From contig JAHLWZ010000291.1 in NCBI GenBank assembly GCA_020536535.1, positions 125,061-189,060 of the forward strand: DNA of 64,000 nucleotides, in the 5' to 3' direction. The notes below the pieces were generated by a model. It had not been told where the DNA came from, searched no databases, and was given only the letters and a program-made list of their open reading frames with translations. The position numbers and the translations under genes are program-made. The stretch's first letter is position 1. The number at the start of each line of letters is the position of its first letter. Below are positions 38,183 to 55,733 of the stretch, piece by piece. The DNA is from Pelomyxa schiedti. Its lineage: Eukaryota > Evosea > Pelobiontida > Pelomyxidae.

Positions 38183-41121
38183 ATGCAAGGAGGTCGCAGC
38201 GACAATGTGCTTTGGAGGGTACCCACTCCCTCTGTGTCTCCCATGCCAATGATGGCAATGATGATGGGTGGTGGTGATGGTAAGTTTATGCCCCACCTCA
38301 CGCACTGTCGTTTATTTTCCCTTTTGTTTTTCGTTCTGACCGTTGTGCTCCCAGTCTCAGCAGCCGCTCAAAAGTTCGTAAGAGGCAGAATTGAGAAGTT
38401 CCTGAGGACTGGCACTTGGGAAATGATCCCACTCCCGTTTTTGAGGCCTCCTTGTCTAGTAAATGGCTTGATTACAATGTACTTGAAAGTTCCACTGCTT
38501 ACCTGTACTTACCTTCTCCATTGACAGTGAAAATGGGCTGGTGACCAGCGGTACTATTGAGGGTCTAATAGGTTATCCAATCGAACTAACGATGCCACTT
38601 GTGCCTGACTCTTAACATTTTAAGATGTCCTCAGTTTCCCTGGACCACCTGATACAAAGGAGTTTCTCACCTCGTTCTTGTTTACGATGCATTTTGTTAC
38701 TACATACGCCGACGTTTTGCGGAACCTCTTCGCCAAGTAATAGCTCTCTAGGATTCCTCGTTTTGATAGTAGATATACTAGGTACTTGGACCCTATTGAT
38801 ATGCCTTTCCGCATTGAAGCCTTCAGCAATGATGACTTCCACGAAAGTGTCCGTTGCACGTACGGCTTCACTTGATATCCCAATATTCTGATCTTAATTT
38901 TAACCAGAGTACTGCATGCATGCTTATGCTGGGCCAGCTTACCTAAGGTTATGTTGAAACGAGAACCTGAGGCTGTGGAACTTTTACTCAGATTCCTTTC
39001 GGAAACTATCCTCCCCAATCATAAGCCATTTGCTCAGACCATACTGGTACCACTGAGTGCCGTTGCGGCAGATGTATTTTCCCATATCTGTGTAGCTTTT
39101 CAGTAATGGACAAAATAGTTGGGATTGAAAAGACCCCTAGTGTTGGAAGGGACTGTCTCTACTGCATTATCGTCACTTGGGCCATCACCAAACACAACGT
39201 CTACAGCTGCCGCTCCAACAAGTGCTTTATGTACACCAGAGCAAATGGCGGACTTGTGGATGAAGTCCCCACACTGTAAGGCAAGAAGGAAAAATCTCAT
39301 CAAGTACACGCGTTCCTTTCCTGGTTAGTGGCAATTCAAGTCACACCCATTGCTCACTGTTCCATAAGCACATAAAATACTCCAGTCTACTATGGATCAG
39401 TTACACATGTCAATGGAAGAAGTGGGTTAGCCAACAATTTTTCTATGTACTCACTGACTTTTCAACGCAGATCAATAGTATTGCGGATAAGATGCTCGAA
39501 AAAGTGATAATAAAACCGACGGTTGAGAAATCCAAATCAAAAGTCCTCCATATGAACTGGACTAAAGGAAAATAGTGAGTCTTATCAATCCTTAAGTTTA
39601 TGTTTACTTACGCTCTAAAAGCTATTACTTTCCGGAAACGGAGGTTTGACACAAATCCTTTGTGCTATGATTTACATTATTCCCAGTGTACAGAGTACAC
39701 CCTAGCGCAGGCCTGGATGAGCGGAAAGTATTGCAAGAAGAGAACTATTAATTTTGTAACATATAAGCACTGCTTCCCCGGTAGGAAACAAATCGTACTA
39801 CTCTTGCATTGATCTCCCATTTAGCTACCAAGGCCGCGGCAGATGCAGCAAAGACATTTTCTATTATGGAGGAACAAGTTTGTACAGTGGCCTTTGAAAT
39901 GCTACAACACGAAGTCATCAAAGCTGTTGTTTCATTGAACGGAAAGATTTTCAATACTGCTCCAGATGTATTGTGTGTATAACAGTCCCTAAGACCAAAA
40001 TCTTACTTCAATTACAGCTATTACTTCCCTGTGGAGGCAAAGGTTGTAGATCTATTTGCCCTTAATGTGTTCTAATTTCAGAGAAGAAAGTAAAGGGGGA
40101 TACTACTTCCTTACCCACACCCATTTTTGAAACCAGTGCCTCTGTAAGCTTCTCTTTGCGGTTTTTTTGGTTCACCATTTTTAGGGGGTAAAACTCTTAT
40201 CCTTGGATCCAGTAGAAATTTCCCGGCAAGTATGATTGAACACAAATAAAGCAAATCTAAAGCATGCATAGTTGTGTATCCTCGTTTCCTCCTTGTATGA
40301 TAATATTTCTGTTTATGAGTTCGCCAAGACGGTTCTTTTTTGTTTCATTTATTATTTTAGTAACTGCTTTGAAGGCATGGAATAAAAATCAAGCTGTCTG
40401 TCCAAATTTGATGAACTTCATTAACTTTAGTACGAAGGTAGATGCCCGCCACAGTGATAATGCATTTACCAATGACAGACATCCAATTGGGTTGTACAAG
40501 AGATAACCAGAGAGCCAGAAAATCCCAACAGGATTGCACATTTTATTGCTATAGCAAGTGCGACAACCCTTTAAGAAACTCGCTCCTTACATTTCACAGA
40601 TAACTGCCTCAAACTCAATAACTTCCAATCGTGCTTCGATATTGCAATGAAATTACAGTCACCAGAAGTCTCCCGACTTACAACTGCCTGGGAGGTACCA
40701 CTCCAATAAAAACCATTCCGCAGATTTGCTCATTTCGGGCTTGCAATAGGCGTTACCATCAAGTGCCAAGCAAACATTCAACTCTCTGGTGGAGCTTGTA
40801 GATCCATCCAAGGAGCACAAAACTTACTTCCCAATGTTGGGTCAAGCTGTGGGACCTTGTATCCCATTTATGGGTATGCTATGCAGTAATTCGCATCAAG
40901 AGGTAACAAAAAGCAATATCATAGGGTCTTGGTTGAAACAACTTGCTTTGGCTGATGAAGCCTTGGAGTTGTTCATCACAGAACAGGGACAACAGAGGGT
41001 GAACTTCAGTTACATGACAATAATGGGCAAGATCTACAAGTGGTTTGCAGGATACCAACAACTCAAGTACAACTTCACCCCAGTGACGGAGATCCAGACC
41101 TACCTCGTCAATCAACCATAA
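38183..41121 (+). CDS. Ras guanine-nucleotide exchange factor (RasGEF_N plus CDC25 domain)
   Basis: RasGEFs load GTP on Ras-family GTPases. The start at 38183 gives MQGGRSDNVLWRVPTPSVSP, joined to AAAQKFVRGRIEKFLRTGTW. The RasGEF N-motif is spread over exons around 38525–38870: ENGLVTSGTIEGLIGYPIE, DTKEFLTSFLFTMHFVTTYA and DVLRNLFAK. The CDC25 domain occupies about 40270–41118, with NRIARFIAIAS, LKLNNFQSCFDIAMKLQSPE and VSRLTTAWE. The largest exon holds HKTYFPMLGQAVGPCIPFMG, KQLALADEALELFITEQGQQ and YNFTPVTEIQTYLVNQP before the stop. These match the RasGEF helical hairpin region and the C-terminal 'F.P..EIQ.YL' signature. The many very small exons in 38900–40250 make the middle part approximate. 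There is no obvious extra localisation domain. Confidence 0.88.
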
Positions 41122-41349
41122 CCACGTCACACTACGACCGTCCCACCCCAGATTTGTTTATTCAAAATAATAATAAGCATGAGTTTCTGTTTATTCTCTC
41201 GGCGTGCCGTTTGACATCGTTTGCCGGCATCGTCTTGTCTACGGACACGCCAGATCTATCTCATCAAGCTCCGATTTACGTTGAAACAGAAAACAAGAAA
41301 GAAAATAAAAAAAAAAACGAACCACCAACAAGCACCGATCCTCGATGGT

Positions 41350-46044
<4,695 letters not shown>

Positions 46045-46170
46045 TCCTATTCATATTTAAAATGTAAAACCGAGCAGCATGAACACTTTTATTTAGCTTG
46101 TATCTTGAAGGCTGAGGCGTCCCCGAGTTGGGTGTCCCCTTCCACCATTCAATGAACTGGCTTTTTTTAG

Positions 46171-47450
<1,280 letters not shown>

Positions 47451-47857
47451 GCTCCTGTACCACCACTTCCAGACAACAACCAGAGAATACAAATGGACTT
47501 TTCATTGAGCGATTAACGGGAAGAGCAGGAGTCTTGTTGAATGTGGTAAGCACTGGGCTCTATCCCCCTTCCTCTCATTCCGCGTTGTTGAGCCACTGGT
47601 TTGGCAAACAACTGCAGGAACAGACTAGGTTTGGGGAAAAGGACACCCTTTGTACCTGCCAAGACACACTAATTCCCGTGTTCATGAAGTTCAGGTTTTC
47701 TTCTGGTTGTTGGCCAACAGAACCATTTTGAATATTAAAAAAAAAACTTTCTGTTTATCTTTTTTTCCCAATCTGCCTGCCTTGGCCAGGGTACATGTGA
47801 TGTCGGTGATCAAGTTATAAGAAACCAAAAAAAATTGGTCGATTCAAAGGAAAAAAA
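47451..47857. other. Intergenic region between actin and the myotubularin gene
   Basis: About 400 bp include the actin 3' UTR and the upstream region of the myotubularin gene. T- and A-runs are present at 47738–47766. No exon or RNA gene is evident. Confidence 0.45.
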
Positions 47858-50800
47858 ATGTTCGGTCGCAAGAAGACGAAGGGGTCCGGGGAGAAGTCCA
47901 CGGCCAGCGCCTCCGCCGCGGCGGCCTCGACGCCGGCGCCGCCCCCGGCCAGCAGCTCCATTAGCACGCCCAAGCACTCCCACCACCGCCACCACTCCCA
48001 CTCGGACGACGAGCGAGACGACGACGACGACGCAGCCACGCCCACGTCCGCCTCCGCAGTCGACGAGCCCGCGGCGGTCCCCAGCGCCAAGCCCGCGTCG
48101 TCGTCGACGACCACGAGCGCCACCACCACCCCCTCGTCGTCTCCCCCATCGTCCAGCCTGGCTCCGTGCAAGGAAGACCCCCTCCTGCACCCCTCCGCGG
48201 CGGCGGCCGAGTCCCCCAGCGACCCCTCCGCGTCGTCCTCCTCCTCGTCCTCGTCCTCGTCCACGTCCGCCTCCGCACCCGCCGCCACCACGGCGGCGGT
48301 GGTACCTGGTGTGAAGAAGGTGTCGACGCCGGACCCGAGCCGGACGCGGCGGTCCAGCGTGACGTCGTCGACGCCGTCGGTGCTGGCCGGGGGCGTCAGC
48401 GCGTTTGGGGGCAAGATGGACACGGAGCCCGACCGCATCCAGAGGCACTACTACCAGATTGTAAATCACCTTTGGCACCAGTTTGGTTCCACTTTCCCTG
48501 GCTTGAAGTTGGTCTTCTCTGGGCCTGTCACCCTCACTTTGACAGTTCCTTCAGTTTGTTTGTGGTTTTTTTTTTTTTTTTTTTGACCCCACCTAAGAAA
48601 TAATGTGCTCGACATTATATAATGTCGTTAAAATTGTTGTGGTTAATCATATCTTCTAGAACTCAATTACGAAAACTGTGAAGTTTGATCTAAAGATGAC
48701 AACGACTGAAGTACTTACTCAGGTTTGCTCTGAAGAGTTTTCTTCTTTTATTTTTTTTTTTTTATAGTGGTGTTAGATTGTCAAGGACTTGGGGAAAAAA
48801 GTTGTTGATCAGGACCCTTCATTGTATTGCCTATATCTACATGTGGGTGGTTTGGCAACCCAAAGCAGGTTTGTATTCTTCTCGTGTTATCTGATGGCAA
48901 ATTCACTTTCAAACAGCACATCTCCAGCTGAATGTTACAAAATGATGGATGGTGCACCCTTATGGCTTTTCCACTTTACATCACATGTATTTCGATTGGC
49001 ATTGCCTTCATTTATAAGCATTTACGCCATAAAAGGATGCTGTGGAAATCCGAAAAAAACCTGCAGTGGAAGTAGAGGATAGTGTTCTGCTGAAGGTCTT
49101 GGTACCAGAGCAAAAAGTGAGCTGTACTATAAAATTTCCTGTCCTTTCTACACTCGAGACTGTCTTGCAGGTGGGCTGACAAATTTCTTTGTTGCTGGAC
49201 TCAATCCATTTTTTATTCACTTCAGGGCGTTAATCAATTCAACTGGAGTAACCTTGACGTACAGTATTTACCAATACTGTCCAAACATCTCAAATATTAT
49301 TCCCTTCTTTATCTTTCTCCAAATCAAGGATGGACTGTCCTTGAAGACCACCTCACACTACAACACTACAGCCTTCCAAATTTGGTAACTTTTTTATTCT
49401 ATCCACTGTGAACTGACGACAAGCCAAGTCCATTGTAGTATTAGCTCGCAAGCCTCTTCTAGAGCTCGAATACGAGCGCGCATCAGGTCCAATTGAGGAT
49501 TACATAAGGTACCATCATATTATTTTCGTTTTATTTTTCACACTTAGTAGTACCTGTGAAACAGACATTGCCTCAAAAAGTAAGAAGGTCACTTTGAATC
49601 TGGAAGAACCGATTGGCGGTACAATGTGCAACCTCGTTAAATGGTCTGAAGCAATGTACGGAGCTCCCCATTTGCTGCATTGAGTTTCTTTCTCATGTTC
49701 GATTTTCAGGTTTGGAAGCATTCCTTGGACTGTACAGGAATCAGCAAAAAAAGGTAGGACCCCTACTTTTTTTTTCTTTTTAAAGACAGCATCAAAAGAA
49801 GTCTTGCCAGTCAAACCAGCAAAGATAAAACCCAAGAAGTCCGCTCCTTCATCCCCTCGCCTTGTATGTGTTACTTGAAATGCTACTTCATCACAATTAA
49901 GCATGGATAGTCAAAATCAGAGAGTGATGAGGAGCCTGACGACGACGAGCCTGATGACACACCACACAAACCAGAAAAACCAGAAAAACCGGAAAAACCA
50001 CCTGTTGTAGCTAGTATGTAAACACTCTACTGTATTATTTCCTAACTGAACGCATCTTTTTGCTAGAGCCTTCTCGAGAGTTTTCAGATGACGAAGATGA
50101 AGATACCGGAACAAAAAAAGTTGGTAATACCACTACCCGTCTTGTTTATCCTTGTCACTGGGTTTAGAAGCGCCAAAAACTACATCTACTGCAGCTTCCA
50201 GTCCGACCTCAACAACAACAACTTCGAGTAACTTCTCAGTACAAGCGTTTTCCTTACCAACCACTAGGCAGCTTCGAGTTTCAGTTGTGTGTTTATGGAA
50301 ATAGCCTGGACTTAGCATCCACAATGGATGAAATTGACTGGAAGATTGGGGTTTGTGACTTCCTTTTCGCCAACTTTTAACACGAAAAAAGCAAGTTCTA
50401 ACTCTGAAGATGGGCAAAAACGCGTTAGAATTCCTTGTAACCTATTGTCCCTCAGCAGAACTGCAAGATCAAATAGCTATCCAAAGTATGAACCGTCTGT
50501 ACTTCCTTCTACTAACATTATGAAAGCTGGTATCGAACTGGAAGGGGAAGAAATTGTGATTGATATTGTAACCCATGTGAGGCATCTCTATATTCCTGCC
50601 CCTGCTACCTCACTTACCACCCCTGTCATTGTTATGGGCTACATGTTTATCACCAATTACCAACTAGTCTTCCGAAGCTATCAAAATTCACAGGTCACTT
50701 TCTTTTCGTTTTGCCTCGTACTCATTTTCGTAGAAAGATGAAATAAAAATTCCGCTTGCATCTATCACAAAAATCGAGAAGTTTGGAGGGAAGACCAGTG

Positions 50801-52913
50801 CACTCGATAAATATTATGTTGATCTCACCTGCAAAGACTTCAGGACTGTGAAGTTCGGTTTTCCTAAGAACTCAAATTCCAGAAAGATGGTTGTCAAGAA
50901 ACTTGTGTGTATCTATTCATGTTTAACCAATTTATTGACTTTCGGAAGAATGACTTATGCTTTGTGCATCCGAAAATTGAAAAACTATTTTCCTTCTCCT
51001 ACAGACCACCTTATGAAAACTTAGGGTGGTCAATCTACGATGTTGAGAAAGAATATGAACGCCAGGGATTAAGCTTCAAGGTGGGAGTAAAGTTTTTAGA
51101 TCCCAAATTACCAGTAACACAATTCAAACAATTCAGTCCGGCTGGAAGTATTGGACACAGAATAAAACGTTCTCTGTTTGTTCGACATATCCACCAGTTC
51201 TGGTGGTACCTGAAGCAGCTAGTGATGAGATGATCCAAGCTGTTTCTGGATTTAGGAGCAGGCAACGTCTTCCTGTTTTGAGGTAGGAAGGGCCTTTTTG
51301 TTTGAAATCTAGTTCTCACGTCATCATAGCTGGCGGAACCCAAATAATGGTGTGAGCATTTCGCGCAGTAGCCAGCCATGTGTGGGGCTTACAGGAAACA
51401 GAAGTACAGCTGATGAAGAGTATCTCCGTTTGATACAGAAGACAAATCTTGTGAATCCAGCGTTCTTGTATATTTTGGTATACAATAAATTATAAAATTA
51501 ATGCCCAGTCATGCACATTTTCTTACCGAAGTAGGATTCACGACCCAAAGCAAATGCAATTGCCAACAGAGCACGTGGAGGCGGCTACGAAGATACCGGT
51601 CCTTTGACTGGGTACCCGACATGCAAACTTGAATTCGAAGACATGTAAGAATTAGAGATTTTATCTCTCCTTACGAATCCCAGTGCAAATATCCATGTTG
51701 TACGAGAAAATTATTTGAAGTTACGGGATTTATGTTCTCCTGCAACCGTTGAAGATGGATTGTGGTTCTCACTTCTAGATCAAACACACTGGCTGGATTT
51801 ACTTAAAGTTCATTTTCTTTTTTCGTAAGCTTGCAATCACCATACTGTGTAGGTACTTCTCACAAGTGTCACTAAAACAGTCAAGTTGGTCGATAAGATG
51901 CATGTGTCAGTTCTCGTTCATTGCAGTGATGGTACCGCACCTCTTTTTTCTGATTTTTTTGTCATCAAAACACTAATCTCCCCCTTACTTAACAACACAG
52001 GGTACATTAGATTTCTTTCTCCCCTCCCCTTCCATCTAACCTATTGTGCTAAAAAGTTGGGACCGCACTGCCCAGTGCACTTCTCTAGCCCTTTTGTGCC
52101 TCGATCCTTACTACAGAACTCTCACAGGATTCGAAGTCTTGATTGAAAAGGAGTGGCTCTCGTTTGGGCACAAATTCCATACCCGTTATGGTAACCCCCA
52201 AACCGCAAAGTTTCATCTTCAGTAAAAAAGAGCAATTTCCCTAGCTCATGGAGACCCCAAGCCCTCGGAACAACGGTCGCCGATATTCCCACAATTCGTT
52301 GAATGTGTCTACCAACTCCTGTGCCAGTTCCCAATGAGCTTCCAGTTCAACGAACAGATGTTACTTGCAATCATGGACCATCTGTACTCGTGCCAATTTG
52401 GTTTGTTTGAAAACTCCCCCGTTATTGACGCATCCCACAATTCCTAACCACCACACACCAAAGGAACCTTCCTATGCGACTCGGCAAAGCAACGTGCACA
52501 TGCGTCGCTCACTACAAAGACCGTCAGCCTCTGGTCTTACATCAATTACCAGCCGGACCGCTACGTAAATCCGTTCTTTGTTCCAGATGACACAGTGCTT
52601 TACCCGGACCCGTCGATCAAGACACTCAAATTATGGGAGTCATATCACCTGAGATGGTACTACAAACTTGAAACAGATTCACCGGTTTCTATGAACCGGG
52701 AGAAGCGGTCATGTGATGTAATGGCAATGGAATGGAAATCAAAGTGTGAAGCTCTCCAAAGAGAGGTTTGTTTCTTTTTTTACCCTCATTCTAAACTGTA
52801 CTAACGGTGCACGTTTCAAACCCCACCAACAACTTTCTTGGTTCACAAAATAGATTTTGGAAATGAAGAGTGCTGCGAAAAGGAAAACCACGGCGTCATC
52901 TTCCAAGTCATGA
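47858..52913 (+). CDS. Myotubularin phosphoinositide phosphatase with N-terminal ubiquitin-like modules
   Basis: Myotubularins remove the 3-phosphate from PI3P and PI(3,5)P2 on endosomes. Exon 1 (47858–48460) is 201 codons of Ser/Thr/Ala/Pro low complexity. Next come [20 protein letters not shown] with [20 protein letters not shown], and further on [40 protein letters not shown] and LQHYSLPNL. These resemble FERM F0/F1-type ubiquitin-like folds as in talin. A Glu/Asp/Lys-Pro linker follows. The GRAM region has [18 protein letters not shown] and [16 protein letters not shown]. The phosphatase body reads [44 protein letters not shown], and the catalytic CSDG..WDRTAQ. The C-terminal coiled coil is [20 protein letters not shown]. 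The intron inside CSDGWDRT has no in-frame GT–AG choice (see findings). The fusion of the N-terminal modules rests on continuity of exons without an intergenic gap. Confidence 0.85.
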
Positions 52914-53194
52914 ACAAACAAAAAAGAGAACACGGAGGAACAACCTTTGTAAATTACCCACTTCCAACCACTTGATGAGAACCCCAACCCCAAAAAGAAT
53001 TCTTTTTGGCATTGCGCCAAGACTGATGTCAAGATGTCAATCCGTTCTCTGTCTTTTTTTGAACTGATCGTTTTGTGAACATCAAAAAATTTCGCAGCCA
53101 ACGGTTGAAGCCATCAAAATCAACAAAATTAAAAAAAACCTGCAACCCTTATCACCCAGAGCCTAGTGCAGCGACGTTATTGTCCATATCAACG

Positions 53195-55530
53195 ATGACG
53201 AGGTGGCCGATTTTGTTGTTGGTTGCTATTGTGGGAGTGAGACTGGCAGATTGCATTGCTTGCAACGAGGCCATTCAGATTCCCAGTTTCCCTTTCGGTT
53301 TCGAGGTAAAATTGCGTGTCCTTGCTTTTCTCCTTCATTTAGGCATTTGTGTGGGAACTTTCTGGTTAATAATGCTATTCCAGGGTGAATTACAGGCTGA
53401 CACTAGCACTGTGGGACCTGGATGTGCTTGGAACGCTCCCACAGGTTACGAAGTCTGTATGGAACTTGGGTTGTTTTCTCACAATTTCTTAGATTCCATG
53501 TGGTTTACCTTTCAAGGTGCTGATGAGTGGGTCATCTTCGAAGTTTTCAATGCTACGTTCAACGTTGGTGTAGAGGTGAGCTTCAGTATTGCTCTTTGCT
53601 ACTCTAACTTAGTTTTACAGATAGATTATGGCACGTGCTCGACTCTGACGTGCTCTGTTTGGCCTGATGACACTCCTCTTCCATACTTCCCTTTCTGGTC
53701 TGTGGCAGGAGTAACATATTACGTCATTGTCTATAATCCGGATGACACATACACCAGAGATACAAGGCAATTCTTCTCTCTTGGAGTATACTTGTACGCC
53801 GACCAAAGCGCTTCATCAATCTATTTAGGAGGTAATTAGGTGGTAAAGGTTGCTTTGTTGTTAATGCATTCCAGAGTGTGGAAATTGGTTAGTAGAACCA
53901 GGGGAGGAGTGTGATTCCGGTGAGGGCTGTGATGAAACTACGTGCCAATGCCAGGATGGGTACTTTCCCACAAGACCTCCTTCTTACCAATGTGTCACAC
54001 AAGGTAAGAGATCGCTAATTATCTAATGTGCAAAGTGTAAATGGTCTCCTTTAGACCTCTCTTGTTTCACATCAGGATCAATCGTTATGGGATCCTGGCT
54101 TCCATTTTTCTGGTACGCTCACACAAGTTCTTTTTCTTCTACGGAATCTTATTGTACAAATACACCGCTGTCCGGTATTTCTTACTGTGGTACATTTTAT
54201 AAGTTGTTTTACCCTCATCAGGCACCTGGTTCTGGTATAACCAGTACATAGAAGATGGAACTACTACAGAAACTCAGATAATTTTTTCAACCTGTAGTTA
54301 TTACACAGAAGTAGACACCGTCCTGGAGGTAAACACTGCAGCCTATTTGTTTTATTAAAGGAATACAGGTCTATACCGGCAGCTGTGCAACCGGATTCTC
54401 TTGTGTTGCTGTGGATGACGACACCACTGACACCAGCTGTCCTATAGGCTCCTCGAAGATTGAATTGACGATAGACCCCTACAGTGACTATTGGATCCTT
54501 GTTTATGTAAATGAAGGTTCAGAGGGATGGTATGATTTCTCCATTGATACGCCATATTATGGAGGTAGTTGCGCTTTTCGTGTTTGAAAATCATTTTAAT
54601 GAATTTCAGTTTGCCCAACTTCATATGTACAGCCTACTCTTGGTGAAGCTATTCCAGAGACTTTGACCTGGAACGATTGGCAAGATACATATGGTTGCTG
54701 GGACTACTTCAACAGCGGTATTGCTTCTATACACTCAACCCCTCTAACAAATCACAGGGAAGTGGTACTCCCTGGCTGATTATGAACCTGGCACATATGT
54801 TGTGTCTGCGTGCAGTTCCTCTTGCTCTGGGGATCTTCAAGTGTGGGTATGCATTTCCATTGCGTAGTTGTATCCCCCGATGTTCACCTAAAACAGCTCC
54901 TATCCGGCATGTGCATTCCAGATTACTGGTCCACTCCGGGCTGTGCATATCACACCTCCGATGACCTGCAAGGTATGTGCGAAGACGGAGCAAGCTTCCA
55001 GTTTTTAGTGTACCCTGATGCGGACGCCTGGATCCTTGTTTCTATGTAAAGCTATTCAACTGTTCCGAGAGACCTTAACAAATTCAGGGATGATCCCCCA
55101 TGCGAGTACACACTTACTGTCTCTCCCGTTTCTCAGCCTAACCAGCCATCGGGAAATGGAACTGCGGTCGCAATGGGAATATTATTCGCCCTGTCCACAA
55201 TCGGACTTTTGCTTGCCATAGCAGGCTTTGTAGTCTATATTAGATTATCACCGAATCAGAAGCAGGCATTGTAAGTTCCACAAAAGAAACACTCGATTAC
55301 TTACCAAACAACACAGGAGCCTTCGCCTGCACGGCACCCCAGTGATTGGTGGATTCTTCCCTCCAGGAACAGCAATACCTGGAGGTACATCATGTGTACC
55401 TGAGGCCACTCTCACAGACGCAACAAAGTATGTAACAGAAAGTTTCAATCTTCCAAACCACAGCTAATAATGGCTTCAGTCAAAGTTGATACCGAGTATG
55501 GCGTTTCCCTCTGGGGAAAAAAAAGCCCCT
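53195..55530 (+). CDS. Secreted/type I membrane protein with repeated Cys/Asp modules
   Basis: The ATG at 53195 gives a signal peptide (WPILLLVAIVGVRLADCIAC). The ectodomain has DSMWFTFQGADEWVIFEV joined to IDYGTCSTLTC, then a Cys-rich EGF-like stretch (EECDSGEGCDETTCQCQDGY) at about 53905–53965. A second module follows with IFSTCSYYTEVDTVLEVYTG, SCATGFSCVAVDDDTTDTSC and ELTIDPYSDYWILVYVNEG. A transmembrane helix lies at about 55165–55250 (AMGILFALSTIGLLLAIAGF). The short tail includes GFFPPGTAIPGGTS. The exact stop is uncertain because two frames are open in the last exon: one stops near 55525, the other runs further. The 'TC..DT.LEVY.GSC....DDD' module is shared with the protein at 16606. 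An extracellular binding role is inferred. Confidence 0.68.
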
Positions 55531-55733
55531 CAGGGAATTAAAACTCTGATATCATTTATGTCACCACTTCCCTTCTACCATGTAGAATGGAGAAAAGGGT
55601 GTTTAAAATATCAAATGATCTTAGAATCATCACCAAGCCTCGCTTTTTTTTTTTTCTTGCTCCTCCATTACATAACCAGTCAGTGGTACCATCAATTATG
55701 GGAAGTTCTTTCCCAAACAGCTTGCTTCGCTTG

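Noticed and set aside
47810-48478. Minus-strand 222- and 207-codon frames opposite the myotubularin first exon
   Set aside because: They are Gly/Arg/Val-rich mirror images of a GC-rich Ser/Ala/Pro coding stretch with no domain.
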